Origin: Pseudarthrobacter sp. Fe7
Lineage (GTDB): Bacteria > Actinomycetota > Actinomycetes > Actinomycetales > Micrococcaceae
Reading direction: 5' to 3'
Assembly: GCA_024372495.1 (NCBI GenBank)
Contig: CP099977.1
Coordinates: 3,286,001 to 3,350,000, forward strand
Length of the DNA stretch: 64,000 bases
Under the pieces are notes generated by a model. That model worked only from the letters and a program-made list of their open reading frames with translations, was not told the origin of the DNA and did no database searches. This document shows positions 56,667-64,000 of the stretch, piece after piece. The position numbers were made by a program, and so were the translations under genes. Within the stretch, counting starts at the first letter, position 1, and the number at the start of each line of letters is the position of its first letter.

Positions 56667-59600
56667 ATGAATCGTTCTGCCCGGTGGTTGGGCCAGGCTA
56701 TGGCCCTGGCGCTTATCGTTGCCGCGTCCCTTCTGGTCTGGTCCCCGTCAGCGTCTGCTGATCCCGTCTACGGTACCCAGAGCATCTCCTATTCCGGCGT
56801 GGCCAATCCACCTACCTCGGATAAGCCCCAGAGCAAGCTGTGGTGGAATGACGGCTCGTGGTGGGCGGACATGTGGACCACCGGAAGTGGCTGGCACATC
56901 TACAGGCTCGACCGGGGTACCCACACATGGGTCGATTCAGGGCTGCTGAATGATAGCCGTGGCAGCACCTTGGCTGACACGCTGTGGGACGGCACGCATC
57001 TGTACATTGCCTCCCATGTCGTTGGAGTTTCCACCAACTCCAACCCGGTGGATTCCGTGGGTGGCCAACCCGCTTACCTTTACCGATACAGCTATGCCGC
57101 AGGCAAGTACACCCTGGACTCCGGATTCCCCACTGTCATTACGGACCACAGCAGTGAGTCGATGACCATCGATGAGGACAGCACCGGGGCCATCTGGGCC
57201 ACATGGACCCAGGTAGCCGGGAACGCCACCAGCGGCTACACCAACACCGTTTATGTCAACAACTCAGCCCCCAGCGGCACCGGCTGGGGCGCGCCGTTCG
57301 TTATCCCGGTTTCCAACCCGAACGCCTCACCCGACGATATTTCCGCGGTCATCGCCTTCGGCAAGAACAAGATTGGCGTCATGTGGAGCGACCAGCTCAC
57401 CGGCACCGTCTGGTGGGCCACCCGCACGGATGGTAGCGATCCCAGCGCGTCGTCCTCGTGGAAGCTGCAACCCGCCATCAGGGGCAACGGCCAGGCGGAC
57501 GACCACCTCAACATCAAATCCCTGCAGTCTGATCCCAGCGGCCGGGTCTTCGCCGCCGTGAAGACAAGCCTCAACGACGTTTCCTCTGATCCCACGCTGC
57601 CCCAACTGCTGCTGCTTGTCTTCAAACCAGGCACAGGGGCCTTCACCCAATCGACAATCTCCACCACGGGCGACTGCGTCACTCGGCCCCAAATCCTGCT
57701 GGATACCCAAAACAACCTGGTGCACGCCTTCCAGACAGCGCCACCCACCTCGGTCAGCGGATGTGCTTACTCCGGGGTCGCCGGCAGCATCTACGAGAAG
57801 ACAGCGCCGATGGACAACCCCACGTTCGGGCCGGGCCGTGGAACCCCGATCATCCAGAGTGCGTCCTCGTCCAATATGAATGATCTGACCACCACCAAAC
57901 AAGGCGTCAACGGCACCACAGGCCTGGTGGTGATGGCCACTGACGATGTCGCCAAAAACTATTGGTTCGCGGACGAAAGCCTGGCGGCGGCGACGGCGCC
58001 GGTGGCCTCGTTTACCGCCGCCCCGCCCTACGGCACTGCGCCATTGGACGTCTCCTTCACCGATACCTCCACCGGCACACCCACTTCCTGGGCATGGGAC
58101 TTCGGCGACGGCGGAACCTCCACGGCCCAAAATCCGGCGCACAGCTACGCCATGGCGGGCACCTATACCGCCAAACTCACCGCCACCAACAGCACCGGCT
58201 CATCCCAGGCCACCACAACCATCACTGCCACAGCGCCGGCGCCTCCGCCGGCCCCCGGTACCGGTGACTGGACCGAGAAGCTGATCGCGGCCGGGGACGT
58301 CAACGGTGACGGGATCCCGGACCTGGTCCAGCGCCAGGCCGATGGCACGCTGTGGTTCCACCCCGGAGACGGGACGGGAAAATTTGGGGCAGGGCAACGG
58401 ATTGGTGACTTCGGTTGGCAGGTCTACGACCAGATCGTTGGCGTGGGTGATTACAACGGTGACGGCCATCCTGACCTGGTGGCGCGGAATTCGGATGGTT
58501 CGCTGTGGCTGTATCCCGGCACCGGGCATGTAGACGCCTCAAGTAAGGGTTTTGCCCCTGGCGTGAAGATCGGCCTCTTCGGGTGGAATGCGTTCGATAC
58601 CATCCTTGGCGTTGGTGATTTCGACGGCGATGGCCACCCCGACCTTGTAGCACGGAAGACCGATGGCACCCTGTGGCTGTATGCGGGGACCGGGAGCGGC
58701 CAGCCGGGCCCGTCCCGGCAGATTGACTTCGGTTGGAACATCTTCGACAAACTTGTCGCCTCCCACGACTTCAACGGGGACGGTACCAACGACCTGATGG
58801 GCCGCAAACCCGACGGCACCCTCTGGTTCTACTCCAACACAGGCGCTGCCACACTGGTGAATGGCCGCCAGATCGGCACCGGCTGGGATATCTACGGCGA
58901 TATTGTCGGTGTTGGCGATGCCAACAAAGACGGACACGCCGACTTGGTTGCCCGGCAACCAGACGGTTCTGTCTATCTCTACGCAGGAACAGGGGCGGTC
59001 GGTGGTGGCTACCTTGCACCGGCCACGAAGATCGGTGACTTTGGCTGGGAAGCGTTCGACAAGCTCGTAAATGTCCGTGATTTCAACGGGGACGGCAAGA
59101 GTGACCTTCTGGCACGCAAGCCCGACGGAACCCTCTGGTTCTACCCCGGGACAGGGACAGGGGGCTACGGTCCCCCGACCAAGATCGGTAACTTCGGGTG
59201 GGACGCCTTCGACGCCCTCGTTGGCGCCGGTGACTTCAACGGTGACGGCAAGAACGACCTCATCGCCCGTAAGCCCGACGGAACCCTGTGGCTCTACCCG
59301 GGCACCGGACACGTGGACGCGACAAGCAACGGCTACGCAGCCGCAGTGAGGATCGGTGACTTCGGATGGGACGCCTTCGACGCCCTCGTTGGCGCCGGTG
59401 ACTTCAACGGTGACGGCAAGAACGACCTCATCGCCCGTAAGCCCGACGGAACCCTGTGGCTCTACCCGGGCACCGGACACGTGGACGCGACAAGCAACGG
59501 CTACGCAGCCGCAGTGAAGATCGGTGACTTCGGCTGGGACGCCTTCGACGCCCTCGTTGGCGCCGGCGATCTCAACGGTGACGGCAAGAACGACCTCATC

Positions 59601-59864
59601 GCCCGTAAGCCCGACGGAACCCTGTGGCTCTACCCGGGCACCGGACACGTGGACGCGACAAGCAACGGCTACGCAGCCGCAGTGAAGATCGGTGACTTCG
59701 GCTGGAACGCCTACGACGCCCTCATCGGGTCCGGCGATCTCAACGGAGACGGCAAGAACGACCTCATCGCCCGTAAACCCGACGGCACCCTGTGGTCCTA
59801 CCCCGGCACCGGAATACCTCCCGCCGTGGGCTACCTCGGACGTACCACGGCCGGAAACTTCTGA
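56667..59864 (+). CDS. Secreted PKD and FG-GAP/VCBS repeat protein
   Basis: Predicted secreted 1065-residue protein. A signal peptide (MNRSARWLGQAMALALIVAA, then SLLVWSPSASA with cleavage after ASA) is followed by a beta-propeller-like domain rich in Trp and Asp (about residues 35-435). A PKD domain (APVASFTAAPPYGTAPLDVS, WAWDFGDGGTSTAQNPAHSY) comes next. Then about ten FG-GAP-like repeats of roughly 51-56 residues carry D-x-N-x-D-G calcium loops (GDFNGDGKNDLIARKPDGTL). The last repeats are nearly identical. No LPXTG or membrane anchor is seen. It probably acts in adhesion or carbohydrate binding; the exact role is unknown. GC content looks lower than in neighbours. Confidence 0.88.
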   Translation: MNRSARWLGQAMALALIVAASLLVWSPSASADPVYGTQSISYSGVANPPTSDKPQSKLWWNDGSWWADMWTTGSGWHIYRLDRGTHTWVDSGLLNDSRGSTLADTLWDGTHLYIASHVVGVSTNSNPVDSVGGQPAYLYRYSYAAGKYTLDSGFPTVITDHSSESMTIDEDSTGAIWATWTQVAGNATSGYTNTVYVNNSAPSGTGWGAPFVIPVSNPNASPDDISAVIAFGKNKIGVMWSDQLTGTVWWATRTDGSDPSASSSWKLQPAIRGNGQADDHLNIKSLQSDPSGRVFAAVKTSLNDVSSDPTLPQLLLLVFKPGTGAFTQSTISTTGDCVTRPQILLDTQNNLVHAFQTAPPTSVSGCAYSGVAGSIYEKTAPMDNPTFGPGRGTPIIQSASSSNMNDLTTTKQGVNGTTGLVVMATDDVAKNYWFADESLAAATAPVASFTAAPPYGTAPLDVSFTDTSTGTPTSWAWDFGDGGTSTAQNPAHSYAMAGTYTAKLTATNSTGSSQATTTITATAPAPPPAPGTGDWTEKLIAAGDVNGDGIPDLVQRQADGTLWFHPGDGTGKFGAGQRIGDFGWQVYDQIVGVGDYNGDGHPDLVARNSDGSLWLYPGTGHVDASSKGFAPGVKIGLFGWNAFDTILGVGDFDGDGHPDLVARKTDGTLWLYAGTGSGQPGPSRQIDFGWNIFDKLVASHDFNGDGTNDLMGRKPDGTLWFYSNTGAATLVNGRQIGTGWDIYGDIVGVGDANKDGHADLVARQPDGSVYLYAGTGAVGGGYLAPATKIGDFGWEAFDKLVNVRDFNGDGKSDLLARKPDGTLWFYPGTGTGGYGPPTKIGNFGWDAFDALVGAGDFNGDGKNDLIARKPDGTLWLYPGTGHVDATSNGYAAAVRIGDFGWDAFDALVGAGDFNGDGKNDLIARKPDGTLWLYPGTGHVDATSNGYAAAVKIGDFGWDAFDALVGAGDLNGDGKNDLIARKPDGTLWLYPGTGHVDATSNGYAAAVKIGDFGWNAYDALIGSGDLNGDGKNDLIARKPDGTLWSYPGTGIPPAVGYLGRTTAGNF
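59183..59850 (+). repeat. 168-bp tandem repeats within the FG-GAP gene
   Basis: Units start at 59183, 59351, 59519 and 59687, exactly 168 bases (56 codons) apart, with only a few differences between units (for example GAGGATC against GAAGATC and ggatgg against ggctgg). The fourth is cut short by the gene end. The preceding unit is 153 bases and clearly diverged, so the last three full units are a recent expansion. Confidence 0.9.
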
Positions 59865-59871
59865 GGCACAT

Positions 59872-60257
59872 TCTCTCCTGGTGATCCTCTAGGGCTTGTC
59901 GTACCGGGCGGCAATGCTGCGCCACCGCGGGCACCTTTGCGTTTGCGGTTGGCGGTCTGGTCCCTGGGCTCAGGAATGACTGCCTGGATTTTCCGGAGCC
60001 TCAGGAGCGAACTGTTGGCCCAGGAGGAGTACGCCTTATCGCCCATCACGGCATCGGGGCGTGTCTTGCTATTCGGGACGTCCCTCTGTGGTGCGGGTTA
60101 GGTTCGTCCCGTGGATCCGGTCCCAAATACCGTACGCTGCGAAACGGTGGTGACGTTTCCACACCGCGCGCCATGGACCGAACTGTTCCGGCAGATCACT
60201 CGACGCAATTCCGCACCGGTACGGGTATGCGGTGCAACCGAATCGGCCCTGGAGATG
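59872..60257 (-). pseudogene. IS5-type transposase remnant
   Basis: Two collinear fragments of one transposase are visible on the minus strand. The N-terminal one reads YPYRCGIASSDLPEQFGPW then RAVWKRHHRFAAYGIWDRIH. The C-terminal one reads SKTRPDAVMGDKAYSSWANS then LLRLRKIQAVIPEPRDQTAN and RKRKGARGG. They match the family's FGPWQTVWKRH and DKAYSS blocks. The middle, which should carry the first catalytic acidic residue, is missing, and the halves are in different frames. No terminal inverted repeats were recognised. It lies between the FG-GAP gene and the DUF2156 gene. Confidence 0.8.
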
Positions 60258-60264
60258 GGCGAAT

Positions 60265-62892
60265 TTACTCGGCAGCCCGCCCGGTTCCCGGGGTTCGTGG
60301 CAGCAGAAGCTGTCCCGCGAGGCCCAGCCGCCGGAGTGTGGAAATGTCACCCAGGTAGGCTGCCGCGATCGCGTTGGCAATACCGGGAAGAGCCGCAGCG
60401 TCGTTATAGACCAGGTACAGCGGCTCGTAGTGAGGAGCGAACTTGTTTTTGAAGGCCAGCAACGAGCGGAATCCGTAGACGGGTTCCAGTCGGTTTCCAC
60501 ACCAGTCCAGGATGCGCGCCAGTGGCTCACTGCGGGAGGCGCCGTCGCCGGTCGGCAGGGACTTTGCGAGGGGCGCTCCGGACAAACTGACGTAGCTGTA
60601 GCCCTCGTCCCTGAGTCTCAGGGCGGCGGTGGCGATGAGCAGTTCCATACTGTTCGGAAATCCGTTTGTCCGTCGTCGCATGAGATCAAGGGTCCAGCCA
60701 ACGATCCTGCCATTACTGTACGACGGGAGCCAGGACGTGACTCCGTGCACCGTCCGGTCTGCGTCCAGTGCCACCAGGCATCGGACCTCGGGATCCTGGA
60801 GCTCGGCGATGCCGCCGAGGGTGAATCCCAGTTCCGGAAGTTTCTTGTCGCCTACCCATTCCTTGGATATGTCGTCGATTTGTTGCCGGATCGCCGGAGG
60901 TGCTTGCACGTAGTTGATCCATTCGACCTGGATTCCTTCTTTCCGCGCCCGGTTGATCTTTGTGCGGATGTGTTGGAACTGTCGTCCGGCGAAGCTGAGT
61001 GCGGCCAGGGGGAGGATTGTCTGGAGGGCGACTTCAATTGAGCTCCAGCCTTTTGCCGCGGCTTCATCCCGGAGGGTCTGGTCGGCGGAGTAGAAACAGG
61101 GCGTCCAGCCGTTGTCTTCACAGAAACGGGCGAACCCTGCCACACACGTCCGGTAGTCGGCTGCCGAGCCGACCGGTGAGCCCAGCGCCAGTGCCACGCC
61201 GGAATTAACCCGGTAGGCGACATACCCGTTGCCTTCGGGTGTAAACCAGTAGCGGTTGCCTGGCCAGGTGGTCATCCACGAGAGGGGGTTTCCAGTCCCG
61301 GAGCGAAGGATGTTCCGCACCCTCGAAGGGTCCAGGGCATGCGGGCTGGGGGGCGTCTGCAGGAACGAGCGGAGCACGAGTAGCCCGGTCAGCGCCCAAA
61401 AAACAATCCCGGTACCCTCATAGACCATGACGGCAAGGGTGCTTTCGGGGAAAATTGCAGGAGGGATGTCCAGAGTGTATCCAAGCGGCAGGAATCGGTC
61501 GGGCACGTCTGCGAGGAACTGATTGAGAGTGGGAACCGGCGTGAAGCCGCCCGACAAGGCCGTCCCGGCCCCAACGTAGGCTACTGCGAGCCCGGTTCCC
61601 ACCATCACGACCCTGCGGCCAAGCCTGGCATAGGTGCCCGCTGGCGCGCTGGCAGGGAAGAGATCGCGGAATCCGAGGACCAGCAGGAACATAACACCCG
61701 GCAGAAGCAGCGGGATAACAAGGCCCCACTTGTTGTGCAGGTGACTCAGGTCCTGGAAATCCATGTTTTGGTCCTGCAGCGTCCCGAATACCCGCGGCCA
61801 CAGCACTCCGGCTATGTGCATGGCGGCCAGGGCGGCCGTACTCCCGAGAACGGCAACGGCAGACCACCATGCAAAGCGCCGACCGCGCCGGAGCCCTTCG
61901 GCGCTGAGCAGCAGCAGGAAACAAGGAAGAATGGCCATGAATATTCCCCCGGCCCCGGCCCGGAGCTGAAGGAGCATCATTTGGCACCCAGCGGACGTTG
62001 GCCCCGGGGTACAGGCGCTTTTGAGCGCCTGGGGATCAACGGGCTGAATATCAGTGGACAGAAGCCGGAGTACCGAAAGAGGGGCGGGAGCGTGCCGCGA
62101 GAGGCCCGCGATCACCGGTCCGATCGCGAAGGCGGCAACCCCAAGCGCCACCAGAACCCGTACTTCCCGCCGCGACATGCGGGGCCAGGTGAACGCTGGC
62201 CGGCGGCCGAAGAAAAACGGGCCCAGTAGCATTCCGGCGGTTGCGGAAAAGATCCGCACGAGGTCTGCGTAGGATCCCTCGTAGAGGACGAGAAGCAACA
62301 GCAGTGTGAGCAGGGCCGTGCGCAGGCGGCGCCGCCACAATACCGGCATCGTCGTGGACGCAGCCATTAGTACTCCGCAGAGGGCGGCAGTGGGGCCAAC
62401 GTAGCGGTCCGACATCAGGACGACTGGCCAGGAGCCCATCGTGGAGTGTATTGCCCAAACCAGTCCCGCTGCTGCCGTGACGCCAATGATCTGGCTGGTC
62501 GCCACCGCTGCCGCATAACGGGCAGATCCCAGCCGCCGCTCCAAAGGAAGGCCTGCCAGCAGCACCGCGACTGTGGCAGCGAGGTAGTAGAGGGGCTGTG
62601 GCAGCCAGAAAGCTGAGGACGCCACGGACCAGGGCCGGATGAAGAGTGATGAGGGGGCTGCGGCCACCGATCCGAGACCGGCCCGGAAGGGCACGTGAAA
62701 GACGTGCAGTATCCGCGGCACCCCTGTAGCAGCCCACAGCAGGGCCACGTAGCCGAGCGTCACAGGGGCTGACCGGAGCCTTGGGACCAGTTGCCCGACG
62801 AGAGCCGGGAACCGGGCCAGGTAAGTGGCGGAACCGCCGGGCACCGCGGACTCCATGCGGTCCCCGCCCGTGGACTTGGGCGTTGCAGTCAT
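60265..62892 (-). CDS. Rhomboid-like/DUF2156 protein, candidate aminoacyl-phosphatidylglycerol (MprF-type) synthase
   Basis: An 875-residue membrane protein. The N-terminal half has about ten helices; the first six resemble a rhomboid fold (FWLPQPLYYLAATVAVLLAG, YAAAVATSQIIGVTAAAGLV, GPTAALCGVLMAASTTMPVL), and a serine/histidine protease dyad is not evident. The C-terminal half is a DUF2156/GNAT-like aminoacyltransferase domain (RYWFTPEGNGYVAYRVNSGV, FARFCEDNGWTPCFYSADQT, IRTKINRARKEGIQVEWINY, GRIVGWTLDLMRRRTNGFPN, YSYVSLSGAPLAKS). MprF-type enzymes move Lys or Ala from tRNA to phosphatidylglycerol or related lipids. The ATG overlaps the esterase stop (ATGA). Confidence 0.85.
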   Translation of the reverse strand: MTATPKSTGGDRMESAVPGGSATYLARFPALVGQLVPRLRSAPVTLGYVALLWAATGVPRILHVFHVPFRAGLGSVAAAPSSLFIRPWSVASSAFWLPQPLYYLAATVAVLLAGLPLERRLGSARYAAAVATSQIIGVTAAAGLVWAIHSTMGSWPVVLMSDRYVGPTAALCGVLMAASTTMPVLWRRRLRTALLTLLLLLVLYEGSYADLVRIFSATAGMLLGPFFFGRRPAFTWPRMSRREVRVLVALGVAAFAIGPVIAGLSRHAPAPLSVLRLLSTDIQPVDPQALKSACTPGPTSAGCQMMLLQLRAGAGGIFMAILPCFLLLLSAEGLRRGRRFAWWSAVAVLGSTAALAAMHIAGVLWPRVFGTLQDQNMDFQDLSHLHNKWGLVIPLLLPGVMFLLVLGFRDLFPASAPAGTYARLGRRVVMVGTGLAVAYVGAGTALSGGFTPVPTLNQFLADVPDRFLPLGYTLDIPPAIFPESTLAVMVYEGTGIVFWALTGLLVLRSFLQTPPSPHALDPSRVRNILRSGTGNPLSWMTTWPGNRYWFTPEGNGYVAYRVNSGVALALGSPVGSAADYRTCVAGFARFCEDNGWTPCFYSADQTLRDEAAAKGWSSIEVALQTILPLAALSFAGRQFQHIRTKINRARKEGIQVEWINYVQAPPAIRQQIDDISKEWVGDKKLPELGFTLGGIAELQDPEVRCLVALDADRTVHGVTSWLPSYSNGRIVGWTLDLMRRRTNGFPNSMELLIATAALRLRDEGYSYVSLSGAPLAKSLPTGDGASRSEPLARILDWCGNRLEPVYGFRSLLAFKNKFAPHYEPLYLVYNDAAALPGIANAIAAAYLGDISTLRRLGLAGQLLLPRTPGTGRAAE

Positions 62893-64000
62893 CGCGCGGA
62901 GAGGCCGAAGCGTTGAAACAGCAGTGGAAGCCCCATCTTCAACCCGTAGTCAACGGCATCTCCGCGGTGGCCGACCGCGTCCCCGGTGAACCGGTAAGTG
63001 GTCATGCCGGCGGCCTTGGCATCTGCTGCCGCAGCGGTTACCTGAGGTGTGTAGGTGCTGTCCAAGGTGCCGCTCGTGAAGATTGCCTCCAGGTCGGTAT
63101 ATCTGTGGGCTTTGAGGATTGTGGCCGGTTCTTCTGCGGTGAAGCTGGCCTGGTTGCCGCGGAAGATGGTTTTGACGGTGTCCTGGACGCTGCCGCTGAC
63201 TGGTTCGAGTTCACCGGATATGTCCAGGAGCGAGCCGAAGAGTTCCGGTCTTTTCGCAGCGAATGACAGGGCGCACTCGCCGCCATTTGAGTACCCCGCT
63301 ACGGCCCAACTGTCCCGGTTGGGTATGACATTTAGATTGGTGCGGATGAAATTGACGACGTCGGTGGTGACGTAGGAATAAACGTTGCCGCTTGGGGAAT
63401 CGACACAGACGGGGTTCTGGTAGGGACTTCCCAACTGGTCGACGGTGAGTAGGAGCGGGGCGAGACCATGGTTCTTCGCAGCCATGGCGTTCAGACGGGC
63501 GACGGCGTACTGGTTCTGGTCCGGACCTCCGGGCTGGCCCATCATCATGACGATGATGGGTAATGGCGGCGGGTCAGCGACCAATGCTGCCGGGGAAGAT
63601 ACAGGTAGGCGTGCCGGGCCTGGAAGCCGGAGACCGTTGCAGGAATTGCAACGGGACCGGTCCGTCCGGTAGCCGGCATCCCTGCCGGCGGCTTCCAGGT
63701 CTGCCATAACGGCGCCGTGGCCGCCTCTGCCGGGGCTGGGTTCTGCTTGGGGAGCTTCAGGAAGCGACCCGTGTTCACTCCGAGGAGGGAACCGAGGGTG
63801 GGATTCAGCCTGTAATCGGCGTTCACTCCCAAGACAGCCGTGGAAAGAAACACTGCCACGGACATAACGGCCAGGATCTTCCGCCACCATCGTGAGCGCC
63901 ACAAATTCATCAGGGCCAACGCGACGGCGGAAAAGGCGAGAATGACCCACGTTCGGGTATCCCCATCCAACGGAAGGCCAAAGATGTTCAGCCAGCCCTC
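62889..64000 (-). CDS. Membrane-anchored esterase of the alpha/beta hydrolase fold (partial, apparent one-base frameshift)
   Basis: Runs off the right edge; the visible part starts EGWLNIFGLPLDGDTRTWVI. Two membrane helices (WVILAFSAVALALMNLW and ILAVMSVAVFLSTAVLG) precede an extracytoplasmic hydrolase domain of the esterase D type: LPIIVMMMGQPGGPDQNQYA, the nucleophile elbow in AVAGYSNGGECALSFAAKRP (GYSNGG), and the histidine near GDAVGHRGDAVDYG. One C lost near 63593 separates ATVSGFQARHAYLYLP from PAALVADPPPLPI. Tight coupling to the DUF2156 protein suggests it acts on the same lipid, for example removing the amino acid. Confidence 0.83.
   Translation of the reverse strand, partial: GLAEHLWPSVGWGYPNVGHSRLFRRRVGPDEFVALTMVAEDPGRYVRGSVSFHGCLGSERRLQAESHPRFPPRSEHGSLPEAPQAEPSPGRGGHGAVMADLEAAGRDAGYRTDRSRCNSCNGLRLPGPARLPVSSPAALVADPPPLPIIVMMMGQPGGPDQNQYAVARLNAMAAKNHGLAPLLLTVDQLGSPYQNPVCVDSPSGNVYSYVTTDVVNFIRTNLNVIPNRDSWAVAGYSNGGECALSFAAKRPELFGSLLDISGELEPVSGSVQDTVKTIFRGNQASFTAEEPATILKAHRYTDLEAIFTSGTLDSTYTPQVTAAAADAKAAGMTTYRFTGDAVGHRGDAVDYGLKMGLPLLFQRFGLSAR

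Noticed and set aside
59183..59850. CRISPR-like array
   Set aside because: The repeats are 168 bases, contiguous, in frame and encode FG-GAP units; there are no spacers. No CRISPR array was seen anywhere in the window.

Overview
The window is high-GC actinobacterial chromosome. Codon use, leaderless TANNNT promoters, GTGA/ATGA gene overlaps and gene content (SepH, MT0933-like antitoxin, DUF3000-HRDC, CeoB/CeoC, DUF3710-dut-DUF3093) fit a Micrococcaceae member of the Arthrobacter/Pseudarthrobacter type. The genus is an inference from gene content and remembered synteny; no search was run.

Layout. 1-5.4 kb: end of a trp/his block on the minus strand (Trp-associated membrane protein, trpE, hisI, hisF, hisG, hisE), with a divergent TIGR03085 gene inside it. 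5.5-9.6 kb: riboflavin operon ribD-ribE-ribB-ribA-ribH behind an FMN riboswitch. 9.6-13.6 kb: def-fmt-rsmB-rpe, translationally coupled. 13.6-15.6 kb: a RecB-like nuclease and six tRNA genes (Val-CAC on minus; Gly, Cys, Val, Gly, Val on plus). 15.6-25.4 kb: MT0933-like protein, BenE transporter, ZapE-like ATPase, SseA-SufE sulfur pair, YbaK deacylase, SDR, aldehyde dehydrogenase, two other enzymes or unknowns, MsrB. 25.5-30.9 kb: DUF6421-SDR-threonine aldolase, then DUF3000-HRDC nuclease. 30.9-34.4 kb: thiolase and FadB-type beta-oxidation pair. 34.4-43.0 kb (minus): dxs-DUF402-unknown-aldo/keto reductase-nucleoside hydrolase, followed by an ECF transporter (S, T and fused double ATPase). 43-46 kb: aconitase. 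46-56.3 kb: conserved block of TrmA-type methyltransferase, KimA-like permease, divergent CeoB-CeoC, DUF3159, OB-fold protein, DUF3710, dut, DUF3093, sepH and a DHFR-like reductase. 56.6-64 kb: less conserved end with a secreted PKD/FG-GAP repeat protein, an IS5-type transposase remnant, a rhomboid-like/DUF2156 aminoacyl-lipid synthase candidate and its coupled esterase.

About twenty genes, many of them core genes, are broken by one-base indels. They fall into two classes: an extra C turning GCTG into GCCTG (12 places), and one base lost from a G or C run (15 places). Restoring one base per site makes every complete gene length a multiple of three and restores the family sequence. I therefore treat them as consensus errors and annotate the genes full length. 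The repeated GCTG context is itself the oddest feature of the window.

The most interesting biological candidates are the KimA-like permease facing two RCK proteins with no TrkH/KtrB channel, the nucleoside hydrolase next to an ECF transporter with a structured leader, the DUF6421 operon with its inverted repeat, and the lipid aminoacylation/esterase pair.
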